Assembly: GCA_946479895.1 (NCBI GenBank)
Contig: CAMLHT010000032.1
Span: 1-21,073, forward strand
Direction of reading: 5' to 3'
DNA from: an uncultured Gemmatimonadota bacterium
Lineage (GTDB): Bacteria; Gemmatimonadota; Gemmatimonadetes; Gemmatimonadales; Gemmatimonadaceae
DNA: 21,073 bases
This document shows, piece by piece, positions 6,436-15,466 of this stretch. The position numbers and the translations under genes were made by a program. The notes under the pieces were generated by a model. It made no database searches. It saw only the letters and a list, made by a program, of their open reading frames with translations, and was not told the DNA's origin. How positions within the stretch are numbered: position 1 is the stretch's first letter; the number at the start of each line of letters is the position of its first letter.

Positions 6436-8769
6436 ATGATGCCGAGCTGGATCGAGTCGGTTTTCGCGTTCCTTTTCAAGTACAGGCCGGAAGTCTTCGA
6501 GAAGGGCGACCTCGTTTTCGGGGCGCCCTCTTCCGTCATGTTCCTGCTCGCGCTCGGGCTCCTCATCGGCGGCCCGGCGGTCATGACGTACGCCGGCGTC
6601 CGGGGAAAGAGCACGCGCCGCGATCGGTGGATCCTGAGCGGGTTGCGCGTCGCATCGCTCGTTGTCCTGGTGCTCTGCCTGTTCCGCCCGATGCTGCTGC
6701 TGTCGGACGCCGTCCCGCAGCGGAACTTCGTCGCCGTCCTGCTCGACGACTCGAAGAGCATGACCATCGCCGACAAGGCCGGCCGGCCGCGTGGAGCGTT
6801 CGAGGTCGCGGCCTTCGCGCCGGAGAGCACGCTGCTCACCGAGCTGCGCCGGAAGTTCCAGGTCCGCCTCTTTCGCGTGAACGCGTCGGCGGAGCGCATC
6901 GAGAGCACGCGGGGGCTCACCTTCGAGGCCCAGCAGACGCACATCGGCGATGCCCTCGAGCGCGTGCGCCAGGAACTCGAGTCGGTGCCGGTGTCCGGCA
7001 TCGTGCTGGTGTCGGACGGCGCGGACAATTCGCGCGCGCCGATCGGCGACCAGCTGCTGTCGCTTCGCGCCCGCTCCATTCCGGTGTTCACCGTCGGCGT
7101 CGGCGAAGAGCGTTTCGAGAAGGACATCGAGATCCGCCGTGTCGAGGCGCCGCATGCGGTGATGCGCGGCTCCGCCGTCGCGGCCGACGTGCTCATTCGG
7201 CAGCGAGGGTATTCCGGGCGGCGGCTGCCGATCCTCGTCGAGGATGACGGCCGCATCGTCGCCGCCGATTCGATCTGGATGCCGAACGACGGCGAGGTCG
7301 CCCCGATCCGCATCAGCGTCTTCCTCAACCGGGCCGGCGCGCGCGCGCTGACCTTCCGCATCCCTCTCCAGGCCGGGGAGCAGGTCACCCAGAACAACGC
7401 GGCCGTCGCGCTGGTGGACGTCCGCCAGCGCCGCGAGCGCATCCTGTACGTGGAAGGGGAGCCCAGGTACGAGGCGCGCTTCATCCGCGCCGCGGTGAAG
7501 GCCGACAGCAACCTCCAGCTCGTCACGATGCAGCGGACCGCCGAGGACAAGTTCCTGCGGCTCGACGTCAACACGGGCGAAGAGCTGGTCCGCGGCTTCC
7601 CGACCACGCGCGAGGAGCTGTTCTCGTACCGCTCGATCGTGCTCGGCAGCATCGAGGCGAGCTTCTTCTCGCAGGAGCAGATGAAGATGCTCAGCGAGTT
7701 CGTCTCGGTGCGTGGCGGCGGCATGCTGTTCCTTGGCGGGCGTCGCGCCTTCGCCGAGGGCGGCTACGCCGGGACGCCGCTCGCCGACGTGATGCCGGTG
7801 ATCATCGAAGGGCCGCCCGTTCCCGATTCGCTGACGTTCTTCGCGGACCTCAAGGCGACCGTCACGCCGCCCGGTCGCAGCGCGGCAGTTACCCAGATCG
7901 CCGCGACGCCCGCGCAGGCCGACGCGCGCTGGCGCACGCTGCCCGCCATCACGAGCGTGAACTACATCCGGCGGGTCAAGCCGGGCGCGATCACGATCCT
8001 CCAGGGCGTGCTGCCTCCCACCGGCCGCGCCGGATGGCCGACGCAGAAGCTCGACACCTACACGCAGCCGGTGCTGGCCTATCAGCGCTTCGGCCGCGGG
8101 CTCTCGATCGCGATGCCGGTCCAGGATTCCTATCAGTGGCAGATGGACCCGGCCGCCGACAGCACGGACATCTCGTACCAGACCTTCTGGCGCCAGCTGC
8201 TGCGTCAGCTCACCGCCGACGTTCCCGGCCCGCTCCAGCTCTCGGTGCCGACCGACCAGGTGATGGTCGGGCAGCCGGCGACCATCCGGGCGACGGTCAC
8301 GGATTCCCTGTACGTCCCGCGCAACGACGCGCAGGTGATGATGCACGTGACCGGCGGCGTCGCCGGATCGCCGGACGTGCCGATGGAGTGGGTGGTCGAT
8401 CGGGACGGCGAGTACCGCGCGACCTTCACGCCGACGACGAACGGCCTCCAGGTCGTCCGCGTGGAAGTCACGGATTCCACCGGCCGGCGGCTGTCCGATT
8501 CGGTGGTCGTCCGGGTCGGTGACATGAACGCCGAATACGTGGATGCCGAGATGCGCCCGTCGCTGCTCGAGCGCATCGCCGACGAGACGGGTGGAAAGTT
8601 CTACCGGCCCGACCGGGTGTCGACGCTGGTGGAGGATCTCGCGATGTCGAAGAACGGCGTGACGGTGGTCAATCAGATGGACCTCTGGGACATGCCGTTC
8701 CTCTTCCTGCTCCTGGTCGCGCTGGTGAGCGCCGAGTGGGCCTACCGCCGCGCGCGGGGGCTGGCATGA
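6436..8769 (+). CDS. Membrane vWA-domain protein with glutamine-amidotransferase-like domain
   Basis: Predicted inner-membrane protein of 777 residues from the ATG at 6436 (ATG 6439 or GTG 6418 are alternatives). Two N-terminal membrane segments (about residues 35-55 and 72-91) are followed by a von Willebrand A domain with an intact MIDAS: Asp104-x-Ser106-x-Ser108 in LLDDSKSM, a Thr in QQTHIGDAL and the Asp of LVSDGADN. Behind it come a beta-rich linker and a Rossmann-like region (RILYVEGEPRYEARFIRAAV, then GGGMLFLGGRRAFAEGGY) of the putative glutamine-amidotransferase type often linked to such vWA proteins. The only cysteine I see is in a membrane segment, so this domain cannot hydrolyse glutamine. 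A late Ig-like part (TIRATVTDSL...) and a C-terminal membrane helix (MPFLFLLLVALVSAEWAYRR) end it. Its stop overlaps the next start (ATGA). Likely partner of the MoxR ATPase encoded downstream. Confidence 0.85.
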   Translation: MMPSWIESVFAFLFKYRPEVFEKGDLVFGAPSSVMFLLALGLLIGGPAVMTYAGVRGKSTRRDRWILSGLRVASLVVLVLCLFRPMLLLSDAVPQRNFVAVLLDDSKSMTIADKAGRPRGAFEVAAFAPESTLLTELRRKFQVRLFRVNASAERIESTRGLTFEAQQTHIGDALERVRQELESVPVSGIVLVSDGADNSRAPIGDQLLSLRARSIPVFTVGVGEERFEKDIEIRRVEAPHAVMRGSAVAADVLIRQRGYSGRRLPILVEDDGRIVAADSIWMPNDGEVAPIRISVFLNRAGARALTFRIPLQAGEQVTQNNAAVALVDVRQRRERILYVEGEPRYEARFIRAAVKADSNLQLVTMQRTAEDKFLRLDVNTGEELVRGFPTTREELFSYRSIVLGSIEASFFSQEQMKMLSEFVSVRGGGMLFLGGRRAFAEGGYAGTPLADVMPVIIEGPPVPDSLTFFADLKATVTPPGRSAAVTQIAATPAQADARWRTLPAITSVNYIRRVKPGAITILQGVLPPTGRAGWPTQKLDTYTQPVLAYQRFGRGLSIAMPVQDSYQWQMDPAADSTDISYQTFWRQLLRQLTADVPGPLQLSVPTDQVMVGQPATIRATVTDSLYVPRNDAQVMMHVTGGVAGSPDVPMEWVVDRDGEYRATFTPTTNGLQVVRVEVTDSTGRRLSDSVVVRVGDMNAEYVDAEMRPSLLERIADETGGKFYRPDRVSTLVEDLAMSKNGVTVVNQMDLWDMPFLFLLLVALVSAEWAYRRARGLA

Positions 8770-9827
8770 TCCTCCCTCGCGTTTTTGTCATCCCTCGCGC
8801 TCCTGCCATCCCTCGCGCTCTTGTCATCCCTCGCGCAGCGAGGGATCTGCTTCTTGTCGTCGCCCTGACCCTGGCCCCGTCGCTTGCGGCCGCGCAGACG
8901 CGCGCGCTCATCGTCACCGGACTCGGCGCCGAGCCGAAGTACCGACAGCAGTTCATGGCGCTTGGCGAGCGGCTGTCGAAGGCCCTGACCACGAAGTACG
9001 GCATCCCCGAGGCGAACATCGCGTGGCTCGGCGAGGACTCGACGGGCACCAGCCGCACGTACCGGGGGCGGAGCACGGCACAGGCTATCACCCGCGAGCT
9101 CGATCGCATCGCCGCCGCGGCCAGGCCGAACGAGCAGGTCTTGATCATCCTGATCGGCCATGGGAGCGGCGACGGCGAGAACACGAAGTTCAACATCCCC
9201 GGGCCGGACATCACCGCCCGCGAGTTCAACGCCGCGCTCGCGCGGTTCGGGGCGCAGCGCGTGGCCTTCCTGAACCTCACCAGCGCGAGCGGCGACGCGC
9301 TGCCCGTGCTTTCGTTCCCGAACCGGATAGTGGTGACCGCCACGAAGTCGGCGTACGAGCGCAACGAGTCGCAGTTCGCGCGCTTCTTCGTCGAGGCGCT
9401 CGACAAGGCCGGCGCCGCGGACGTGGACAAGGACGGCCGCGTCTCGCTCCTCGAGGCCTACCGTTACGCGGCGACGGAGACGCGCCGGTCGTACGAGAAC
9501 GACGAGCGCCTCGTCACCGAGCATTCGCAGCTCGACGACGACGGCAACGGAAAGGGCAGCGATCTCCCGGATGGCCGGAGCGCCGGAGACGGACTCCTGT
9601 CCCGGCGATTCTTCCTCGATGGCGGCATGGCCGGCGGCCGGCAGGCGTCGAGCGATCCGCGGCTCAACAAGCTCTACACGGACAAGTTCGCGATCGAGGA
9701 CAGCATCGACGCGCTCAAGCAGCGGAAGGCGTCCATGAAGGAAGACGCGTACTACGCGCAGCTCGAGCCGCTGCTGGTGAGCCTCGCGCGCCTGGCGCGG
9801 GAGATCAGGCAGGTGGAGGGAAGATGA
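8766..9827 (+). CDS. Exported caspase/legumain-fold (C13-like) protein, probable pseudo-protease
   Basis: The start ATG overlaps the previous stop (ATGA). The 353-residue product has an N terminus built on an IPRA-x-x repeat (residues 9-24), then a hydrophobic stretch and AAAQ (cleavage near 43), so it is probably exported with an unusually long n-region. The mature part opens with ALIVTGLGAEPKYRQQF and has the caspase-fold His132 in LIILIGHGSGDG. Where legumains have the nucleophile (EACESG), this protein reads LTSASG, placing Ser173 at the Cys position, so thiol proteolysis is not expected. Two Asp-rich EF-hand-like loops follow (DVDKDGRVSLLEA and DDDGNGKGSD), then an Arg/Lys/Glu-rich helical C terminus. 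It probably scaffolds or binds peptides or calcium next to the metallopeptidase, whose ATG overlaps its stop. Assignment to C13 rests on fold motifs only. Confidence 0.8.
   Translation: MILPRVFVIPRAPAIPRALVIPRAARDLLLVVALTLAPSLAAAQTRALIVTGLGAEPKYRQQFMALGERLSKALTTKYGIPEANIAWLGEDSTGTSRTYRGRSTAQAITRELDRIAAAARPNEQVLIILIGHGSGDGENTKFNIPGPDITAREFNAALARFGAQRVAFLNLTSASGDALPVLSFPNRIVVTATKSAYERNESQFARFFVEALDKAGAADVDKDGRVSLLEAYRYAATETRRSYENDERLVTEHSQLDDDGNGKGSDLPDGRSAGDGLLSRRFFLDGGMAGGRQASSDPRLNKLYTDKFAIEDSIDALKQRKASMKEDAYYAQLEPLLVSLARLAREIRQVEGR
8769..8846 (+). repeat. 18-bp tandem repeats ending in a perfect 9-bp-arm palindrome, inside the signal-peptide region
   Basis: Units beginning ATCCCTCGCG recur at 8790, 8808 and 8826, exactly 18 bases apart, with a degenerate first unit at 8769. 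The last unit completes a perfect palindrome (8826-8846: ATCCCTCGC, three-base loop GCA, GCGAGGGAT). The word TCATCCCTCGCG plus its reverse complement is typical of short dispersed palindromic repeats. As 18 is a multiple of three, the frame is kept and the array is translated as IPRA-type hexapeptides. Confidence 0.85.
9815..9820 (+). promoter_or_regulatory. Ribosome binding site of the TPR-metallopeptidase gene
   Basis: GGAGGG lies three bases before the ATG at 9824, inside the end of the caspase-like gene. With the ATGA overlap this supports translational coupling and decides this start over the far upstream open frame that begins at 9023. Confidence 0.6.
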
Positions 9828-12502
9828 AGCGGTGTTTCAGTGGGTCGGTGGCTCGGTGGATCGGGTCTATGCTTGCGGCCGTGGTCATGGCGGGAGTAGC
9901 GGGGGCGCAGACGCCCGCGGCCTATCAAGCGGCCGTCGAGAAGTACGGCGACGCCCCGACGCTCTTCAGCACCGGCCAGTACCAGAACGCGATCCTCGTC
10001 ATGCAGGCGCTGCCGAAGTCGGACAGCGGCTGGGTGGCGATGCAGCCGATGCTCGTCCGCGCCCTGGCCGCCGTCGGCAAATACGACGAAGCCGAGCGGG
10101 TGGGACGCGAGGCGGCAGCGGCGCCGGGCGGGAGCGTGGTGCTCAACACCCTCGGCGAGACGATGCTCCTTCGAGGAAAGCGCGCGGCGGCCGAGTCGCT
10201 CTTCAGCCGCGCCGTGGCGACGCGTGCCACGGACAGCCTCACGGCGAAGCTCAACCTCGCGATCCTCCTGTATGATCGCGGCGATCGCGACCGCGCCCTC
10301 GATGCCTTCGACGGCTTCATCGACGTCTACAACACGCGCGCGTCGGCGCTCACGAGCGACGAGCTCGTCGCCGTCGGGCTCGCGGTGCGCTACCTCGGCG
10401 TTCGCGATCCGCAGCTCTTCAAGGACGCGCTCAAGGCCTTCGACGCCGCGTTGCGGCTCGACCCCGCCAACGACGAGGCACGCGTGAAGCTCGGCGAGCT
10501 GTTCCTCGAGAAATACAACCACGCCGACGCGCAGACCGAGTTCGAGGAAGTCCTGCGCACCAATCCGAACCATCCGGCGGCCCTCGTCGGCGCGGCGAGG
10601 CGGCTCGACGCCGACGGCCAGCCGGGCGCGGATTCCCTCGTGCGCGTCGCGCTCGGCGTCAACCCGGAATTCGTGCCGGCGCTGCTCTTCCGCGCCAACG
10701 CGCTGGCCGAGATCGAGGACTATACCGGCGCGCAGCGGGAGCTGGAGCACGTGCTGCGGGTGGACCCGACCAGCAGCCGGGCGCTCGGCATGCTCGCGGC
10801 CGCGAAATACCTGACGGGCGACGAGGCGGGTTACGCCAGCACGCGGCAACGCGCGCTCGCGCTCAACCCGAAGGACGGCGACTTCTTCGTCACCGTGGCG
10901 GAGCTGAACGCGCGCGTGCGGCAGTACGAGCGGGCGGCGCGGTTCGCCCGCGAGGGCATCGCGGTCGATTCCACGAACTGGAGCGCGCACGCGACGCTGG
11001 CGAACAACCTCCTGCGCATGGGTGAAGTCGATCAGGCTCGCGCGGCGTTCGAGAAGTCGTTCAAGGGCGATCCTTACAACCTCTGGACGAAGAACACGCT
11101 CGATCTGCTCGACACCTACAAGAACTACGATCTCGTCCCGACCGAGCACGCGCAGCTGATGGTCGAGAAGACCGAGTCCGGCATCCTCGGCGTCTACCTC
11201 GGCGACATCGTCGAGGAGGCCTACCGGACGTTCGCGGCGAAGTACGGCCACAGCCCGAAGCCGCCGGTGCGGGTGGAGGTATACCGCAGTCACGCCGATT
11301 TCTCGGTGCGCACCGTCGGGCTCGCGGGCATCGGCGCGCTCGGCGTGAGCTTCGGGAACACGCTCGCGTTCGACTCTCCGGCGGCGAAGGACGCCGGCCC
11401 TTTCAACTGGGCGTCGACGGTGTGGCACGAGCTGGCCCACACGTTCACGCTGGGTCTCACCGACCACCGCGTACCGCGCTGGCTCTCGGAAGGCCTCTCG
11501 GTATATGAAGAGCACAAGGCGCGTCCCGGCTGGGGCTTCACGCCGTCGGCGGGATTCCTGATCGCGTTCCGGGACCGGAAGCTGGTCCCGGTGAGCCGGA
11601 TGAACGACGGCTTCATGCGGCCGGCGTATCCCGAACAGGTGATGTTCTCGTACTACCAGGCGTCGCTGGTCTGCGACCTCATCGCGCGCGACCACGGCGA
11701 GAAGGCGCTGCTGGACATGCTGCTCGCGTACAAGGCCGGGCAGTCGACCGAGGAGGTTTTCAGATCTGTCCTGCGGACAGATCTGAAGACCTTTGACAAG
11801 AAGTTCGACGACTACGTGCGCCAGCGCTTCGCGGTGCCGCTCCAGTCGCTTTCGGCCGACTCCATCGCGCTCGACCCGGGGATGTCGGGTGAGGAGATGC
11901 TCCAGCGCGCGAAGGCGCGGCCGCATTATCCGACGACGATGATCGCGGCGAAGATCCTCACCGATCGCGGCGACACGGACCTCGCGCTCGGCCTGCTCGA
12001 GGTCGCGCGCGGGCTCTTCCCGGAGAACACGAGCCCGGACGGCCCCTACGCGCAGCTGTACCGCCTCTACTCCACCCGGCCGGCGGATTCGGCGAAGCTG
12101 TTCGGGCTGCTGGAGGACATCATGAAGTACGGCAGCACCGAGTACGAGCCTCACGTGAAGCTGGCCGCGATGCGCGAGCAGCGCGGCGACCTCGCCGGCG
12201 CGGCGGACGCGCTCGAGCGGGCGATGTACATCAACCCGTTCGATGCCGCGGTGCACGAGCGGATGGCCGACCTGTACGCGCGCTCGGGGAACAAGGCGAA
12301 GGTGGTGCGCGAGCGGCGCGCGCTGGTGGGCCTCAACCCTGTGGACCGCGCCGGCGCCTGGTACCGGCTGGCCGCGGCGCAGGATGACGCCGGCGACCGG
12401 AAGGGAGCGCTGGCGTCGGTGGTGCGGGCGCTCGAGGATGCCCCCAACTTCCAGCTCGCCCAGGACCTGCTGCTCAAGCTCAAGGGGATTCCGCAGCCAT
12501 GA
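9824..12502 (+). CDS. Exported TPR protein with gluzincin (peptidase MA-like) metallopeptidase domain
   Basis: The 892-residue product starts at an ATG that overlaps the previous stop and has GGAGGG just ahead. A signal peptide ends near residue 28 (VMAGVAGAQ). Residues ~35-480 are tetratricopeptide-type helical repeats (for example ALKAFDAALRLDPANDEARVKLGELFLEKYNHADAQTEFEEVLRTNPNHPAALV, here cited only as a region near nt 10426-10590). The catalytic domain has His535-Glu-x-x-His539 in WHELAHTF and Glu556 in WLSEGLSVYEE, 16 residues later, which is the clan MA gluzincin pattern for zinc. A second TPR block closes the protein (about 690-892). It is likely a periplasmic protease or peptide-binding factor whose TPRs recruit clients. 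The downstream start overlaps its stop by ATGA. A 17-bp hairpin lies within the coding sequence at 11755-11791. Confidence 0.88.
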   Translation: MKRCFSGSVARWIGSMLAAVVMAGVAGAQTPAAYQAAVEKYGDAPTLFSTGQYQNAILVMQALPKSDSGWVAMQPMLVRALAAVGKYDEAERVGREAAAAPGGSVVLNTLGETMLLRGKRAAAESLFSRAVATRATDSLTAKLNLAILLYDRGDRDRALDAFDGFIDVYNTRASALTSDELVAVGLAVRYLGVRDPQLFKDALKAFDAALRLDPANDEARVKLGELFLEKYNHADAQTEFEEVLRTNPNHPAALVGAARRLDADGQPGADSLVRVALGVNPEFVPALLFRANALAEIEDYTGAQRELEHVLRVDPTSSRALGMLAAAKYLTGDEAGYASTRQRALALNPKDGDFFVTVAELNARVRQYERAARFAREGIAVDSTNWSAHATLANNLLRMGEVDQARAAFEKSFKGDPYNLWTKNTLDLLDTYKNYDLVPTEHAQLMVEKTESGILGVYLGDIVEEAYRTFAAKYGHSPKPPVRVEVYRSHADFSVRTVGLAGIGALGVSFGNTLAFDSPAAKDAGPFNWASTVWHELAHTFTLGLTDHRVPRWLSEGLSVYEEHKARPGWGFTPSAGFLIAFRDRKLVPVSRMNDGFMRPAYPEQVMFSYYQASLVCDLIARDHGEKALLDMLLAYKAGQSTEEVFRSVLRTDLKTFDKKFDDYVRQRFAVPLQSLSADSIALDPGMSGEEMLQRAKARPHYPTTMIAAKILTDRGDTDLALGLLEVARGLFPENTSPDGPYAQLYRLYSTRPADSAKLFGLLEDIMKYGSTEYEPHVKLAAMREQRGDLAGAADALERAMYINPFDAAVHERMADLYARSGNKAKVVRERRALVGLNPVDRAGAWYRLAAAQDDAGDRKGALASVVRALEDAPNFQLAQDLLLKLKGIPQP
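11755..11791 (+). repeat. Intragenic 17-bp hairpin in the metallopeptidase gene
   Basis: The arms 11755-11771 and 11775-11791 pair over all 17 bases with one G:T pair and a three-base TGC loop; the inner 13 pairs are perfect and include the palindrome CAGATCTG twice. The arms are much richer in A/T than the surrounding coding sequence. It is translated in frame as VFRSVLRTDLKT within a helix after the catalytic domain. Confidence 0.85.
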
Positions 12503-13308
12503 CCACGCGACTGATCCGACACGGCCTGATCGCCGCCGCCTTGCTGCTCGTCGCCGCCGAGGGGACGGCACAGCGGCGCGGCCGGTTTCCGGGGTACGGG
12601 ATGCGCGAGCTCGGCGGCGACGGCTATTACACGCCGCCCGACTGGCGCGGGAATCCGCTGTACGACGGCCGGATCACGTTCGTCCGCATCAAGTATCGCG
12701 GCTACGAGCACTTCACCGACCAGGGCCCCGGGTGGGCGCACGACTACCCGATCTCGGAGTCGCACTTCGCGCGGATCATGAAGGAGATCACCGTCGCGCG
12801 GCCGTTCATCCAGTCGGGCGAGATCTTCGGCAGCACGATCCTGTCGTTCGACGATCCGCAGCTCTTCAAGTATCCGATCGCGTACCTGTCCGAGCCCGGC
12901 GGCTGGCACATGAACGACACCGAGCTCGCCGGCTTCCGGAAGTACATCGAGCGGGGCGGGTTCCTGATCTTCGACGACATGCAGAACTACGACATCCAGA
13001 ACCTGGCGTACGAGTGGCAGCGCGCCTTCCCGAAGACGCGCATCCTCCCGGTGCCGCCGGAGCATCCGGTGTTCGACTCGTTCTTCAAGGTGGACCTGTC
13101 GAAGGTCGAGGGCGCGTACCGCAACCGGCCGACGTTCTACGGGGTGTTCGAGGACAACGACCCGAAGAAGCGCCTGATCGCGATCATCAACAACGACCAG
13201 GACCTCGGGGAGTTCATGGAGTACTCGGACCGCGGCTTCAACATCGGGCCGACGAACGAGGCCTACAAGCTGGTGATCAACTACTTCATTTACGCCCTGT
13301 CCCATTGA
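12499..13308 (+). CDS. DUF4159-family exported protein
   Basis: The 269-residue product begins at an ATG overlapping the previous stop (ATGA). A signal peptide ends near residue 25 (VAAEGTAQ). The body matches what I know of DUF4159: an N-terminal ITFVRIKYRGY strand, an SEIF-like GEIFGSTILSFDDPQLFKYPIAYLS segment, the GGFLIFDDMQNY strand-turn and a C-terminal GFNIGPTNEAYKLVINYFIYAL helix. The fold is related to ThuA/class-I glutamine-amidotransferase-like domains, but no Cys nucleophile is present, so it is probably a binding module. DUF4159 genes commonly sit next to MoxR-DUF58-BatA clusters, as here. The stop codon lies inside a hairpin that separates this gene from moxR by 106 bases, the largest gap in the cluster. 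Confidence 0.9.
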   Translation: MTTRLIRHGLIAAALLLVAAEGTAQRRGRFPGYGMRELGGDGYYTPPDWRGNPLYDGRITFVRIKYRGYEHFTDQGPGWAHDYPISESHFARIMKEITVARPFIQSGEIFGSTILSFDDPQLFKYPIAYLSEPGGWHMNDTELAGFRKYIERGGFLIFDDMQNYDIQNLAYEWQRAFPKTRILPVPPEHPVFDSFFKVDLSKVEGAYRNRPTFYGVFEDNDPKKRLIAIINNDQDLGEFMEYSDRGFNIGPTNEAYKLVINYFIYALSH

Positions 13309-13333
13309 TGCGCCTGCGGCGCATCCATGGGAC
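13299..13333 (+). terminator. Hairpin over the DUF4159 stop codon (possible attenuator)
   Basis: The 16-base arms 13299-13314 and 13318-13333 pair with a single T:C mismatch around a TGC loop (core GATGCGCC-TGC-GGCGCATC). The TGA stop (13306-13308) is in the left arm. No T tract follows, so it is more likely a pause, RNA-stability or attenuation element, or an inserted palindrome, than a full intrinsic terminator. Confidence 0.5.
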
Positions 13334-13414
13334 GCTGTCTCATATGATGTCGTCGCTTCGCTCCTCCTCCCGCTCTCTCCGTAGCAGGCTGGTTTCAACT
13401 CTTTCACTCTGCAA

Positions 13415-14446
<1,032 letters not shown>

Positions 14447-14470
14447 ACCGCTCCCGTCAGGATGACATAA

Positions 14471-15466
14471 GTGGCCACTCAGATCGACGGCACCACCTCG
14501 GTTCCCGGCGCGCACCTCATCGACCCCAATGTGCTTTCGCGCATCGGGAACCTCGAGCTGCTCGCCAGGATCGTCGTCGACGGATTCATCAACGGCCTCC
14601 ACCGCGCTCCGCACCTCGGGTCGTCCACGGACTTCGCCGAGCACAGGCTCTACACGCCCGGCGACGACATCCGGCGCGTGGACTGGAAGCTGTACGGGCG
14701 CACCGACAAGTACTTCATCAAGCAGTACGAGGCCGACACGAACACGAACTTCACGGCCGTGCTCGACGTCTCCCGCTCGATGCGCTACGGCGCGTCGAAG
14801 GAGACCGGGCGCGTCTCGAAGCTCGAGTACGGATGCTACCTTGCCGCCTGCCTGACGTACTTCTCCAGCATCCAGCGTGATCGCGTCGGGCTCGTGACCG
14901 TCGAGAACGACGTGTCGACCTACGTGCCCGCGTCGGCGAAGCACCTGCGCGTCATCCTCCAGGCGCTCGACCAGACCCTGAAGCAGGGCGAGCAGGCGAC
15001 GGCCACCGAGGCCAGGACCAACATCCTCGGCGAGACGCACCTCGGCACCGCCTCGCAGCTCGGGCCGCCGATGCGGAAGATCTCCGAGCTCTTCCGCCGC
15101 CGGAGCATGATCGTCGTCATCTCCGACCTGTACGAAGAGCCGGAAGCGATCGTCGAGGCCGTGAACAACCTGCGCGGCCGCGGCAACGACATCATGGTCT
15201 TCCACCTCCTCGACCCGACGGAGCTGGAATTCCCCTTCACGGACTCCAGCAACTTCATCGACATCGAGACCGGCGAGAAGATGCCGGTGATCCCGGAGTA
15301 CCTGCGCACCCAGTATCGCGAGGTCATCGCGGCGCACGTGGCGAAGCTCGGCAAGGAGCTGCGCGACCATCGCATCGACTACGCGCTCTTCGACACGAGC
15401 AAGCCGCTCGACGGCGCGCTCTACGCCTACCTCGCCACGCGCGAGCGCCTCCGGCAGGTGCGCTGA
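14471..15466 (+). CDS. DUF58 protein with vWA-like MIDAS
   Basis: A soluble 331-residue protein starting at GTG 14471; an AGGA eight or so bases upstream (about 14459-14463) is the likely ribosome binding site. The DUF58 hallmark is present (YTPGDDIRRVDWKLYGRTDK, residues 61-80), then a vWA-like strand with MIDAS motif Asp99-x-Ser101-x-Ser103 in VLDVSRSMRYG and a later Asp in MIVVISDLYEEPE. It has no membrane segment, unlike many two-TM DUF58 proteins, so it is the short cytoplasmic form. Its expected role is to connect the MoxR ATPase with the membrane-bound vWA proteins. Its stop shares one base with the next start (TGATG), a sign of coupled translation. Confidence 0.94.
   Translation: MATQIDGTTSVPGAHLIDPNVLSRIGNLELLARIVVDGFINGLHRAPHLGSSTDFAEHRLYTPGDDIRRVDWKLYGRTDKYFIKQYEADTNTNFTAVLDVSRSMRYGASKETGRVSKLEYGCYLAACLTYFSSIQRDRVGLVTVENDVSTYVPASAKHLRVILQALDQTLKQGEQATATEARTNILGETHLGTASQLGPPMRKISELFRRRSMIVVISDLYEEPEAIVEAVNNLRGRGNDIMVFHLLDPTELEFPFTDSSNFIDIETGEKMPVIPEYLRTQYREVIAAHVAKLGKELRDHRIDYALFDTSKPLDGALYAYLATRERLRQVR

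Noticed and set aside
6270..7724. N-terminal extension of the PhzF frame by 485 codons
   Set aside because: The extension is antisense to the vWA gene, has Ser/Arg/Thr-rich shadow composition, and PhzF proteins normally start at the ATG at 6269.
6340..8346. Long minus-strand ORF (668 codons) opposite the vWA gene
   Set aside because: Arg/His/Asp-rich composition without motifs or signal, and the plus strand carries a clear vWA protein. It is a GC-driven antisense shadow.
9752..12571. Very long minus-strand ORF (939 codons) opposite the TPR-peptidase gene
   Set aside because: Composition is typical of the antisense frame of GC-rich coding DNA. The plus strand has HExxH...E, TPRs and a signal peptide.
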